Below are positions 63,566 through 64,000 of a stretch of DNA of 64,000 bases, one piece after another. The stretch's first letter is position 1, and each line of letters begins with the position of its first letter. The stretch spans positions 4,588,001 to 4,652,000 of the forward strand of contig NZ_JAANOV010000001.1 in assembly GCF_011758745.1 (NCBI RefSeq), written 5' to 3'. Origin of the DNA: Amycolatopsis granulosa (GTDB lineage Bacteria > Actinomycetota > Actinomycetes > Mycobacteriales > Pseudonocardiaceae). The translations under genes and the position numbers were made by a program. A model generated the notes under the pieces. That model had not been told where the DNA came from. It was given only the letters and a program-made list of their open reading frames with translations, and made no database searches.

Positions 63566-64000
63566 ATGTCCGAGCCGAAGCGGATCGTGATCGTCGGGGC
63601 CGGTCTCGCCGGCGCCTCGGCCGCGGCCGCGCTGCGGGACAACGGCTACGACGGCGAAATCGCCGTTCTCGGCGCCGAGGCCCACCGGCCCTACGAGCTG
63701 CCGCCGCTGTCGAAGCGGGTCCTGCTGGGCCAGTCGGACGAGCCGGACTGGGTGCGGGACGCGGACTTCTACCCCGGGCACGACATCGACCTGCGGCTGG
63801 GCACGAGCGCGACACGCGTGGAGCTGGGCGCGCGGGTGGTGCAGGACGCGCGCGGCGGGCGGCACTCCTACGACCGGTTGCTGCTGGCGACCGGTTCGCA
63901 GCCGCGGACACTGCCCGTGCGCGGGGTGGACCTGCCGGGCGTGTACTCACTGCGCACCCTCGATGACGCGCTCGCGCTGCGGTCGGCGTTCGCGGGTTCG
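63566..64000 (+). CDS. Ferredoxin reductase-like FAD oxidoreductase, cut at window edge
   Basis: First 145 residues of an FAD/NAD(P)-binding reductase. FAD motif VIVGAGLAGASAAAALRDNGYDGEIAVLG, ELPPLSKRVLLG and LLLATGSQPRTLPVRGVDLPGV match the reductase partners of Rieske oxygenases or P450s (FdR/TodA-like). ATG 63566 with GGGAGG 4 nt upstream. The NAD domain lies beyond the window. Confidence 0.9.
   Translation, partial: MSEPKRIVIVGAGLAGASAAAALRDNGYDGEIAVLGAEAHRPYELPPLSKRVLLGQSDEPDWVRDADFYPGHDIDLRLGTSATRVELGARVVQDARGGRHSYDRLLLATGSQPRTLPVRGVDLPGVYSLRTLDDALALRSAFAGS

Overview
The window is about 64 kb of very high-GC DNA with GTG/TTG starts, ATGA/GTGA start-stop overlaps, WhiB, a SigD/ShbA-type sigma factor, F420-type oxidoreductases, an IdeR/DmdR-type iron box and actinobacterial small families (DUF5302, DUF5709). 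This is an actinomycete chromosome. A Pseudonocardiaceae host such as Amycolatopsis fits the gene content best, but that genus call is inference. I see no rRNA, tRNA, prophage, insertion sequence or CRISPR array. Gene density and composition are even, so this looks like a native catabolism-rich region.

Layout. 1-3.3 kb: 5' part of glutamate synthase gltB. 3.7-5.3 kb: an orphan hydratase/decarboxylase pair of the catechol meta-cleavage pathway. 5.4-8.1 kb: a TetR regulator divergent from a MacB/FtsX-type ABC exporter. 8.1-12.9 kb: a complete branched-chain or aromatic acid ABC uptake operon (livFGHM plus lipoprotein), divergent from a GAF histidine kinase/NarL-type regulator pair (13.1-14.9 kb). 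15-20.2 kb: a secreted sedolisin, MtnA, and a coupled TrpB2-tryptophan dioxygenase pair. 20.3-34.2 kb: mostly single genes (hydrolase, valine dehydrogenase, VanW protein, TetR regulators, enoyl reductase-like protein, WhiB, SigD/ShbA, GtrA, HesB-like, HAD, hydroxyacid dehydrogenase), a frameshifted GNAT pseudogene, and small proteins.

34.3-41.7 kb holds a complete protocatechuate branch of the beta-ketoadipate pathway, pcaI-J-F-H-G-B-D-C followed by an IclR regulator. Every junction is tight or overlapping, and two tandem IclR-like dyads precede pcaI. It converts protocatechuate to succinyl-CoA and acetyl-CoA. It runs without a break into a MocA-type nucleotidyltransferase and then a molybdenum hydroxylase cluster (41.7-52.9 kb): CoxD-like AAA, CoxE-like VWA, XdhC/CoxF, small, large and medium subunits, and CoxG. 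The large subunit has the AYRGAGR motif of form II enzymes, so CO oxidation should not be assumed. A methyltransferase/old-yellow-enzyme/MerR block interrupts this cluster.

53-64 kb: a gene-poor 490-bp stretch with two interlocked 10-bp inverted repeats, a flavin monooxygenase-like gene, an atypical amidohydrolase with its TetR gene, a tandem glycine riboswitch driving gcvP-gcvT (no gcvH here), an iron-box-controlled siderophore-type ABC ATPase operon, a GH172 (DUF2961) protein and the start of a ferredoxin reductase-like flavoprotein. The most unusual items are the interlocked repeats at 53.1 kb, the TrpB2-dioxygenase coupling, the form II hydroxylase cluster, the amidohydrolase lacking metal ligands, the cysteine-free HesB protein and several clean operator-like palindromes next to local regulators.
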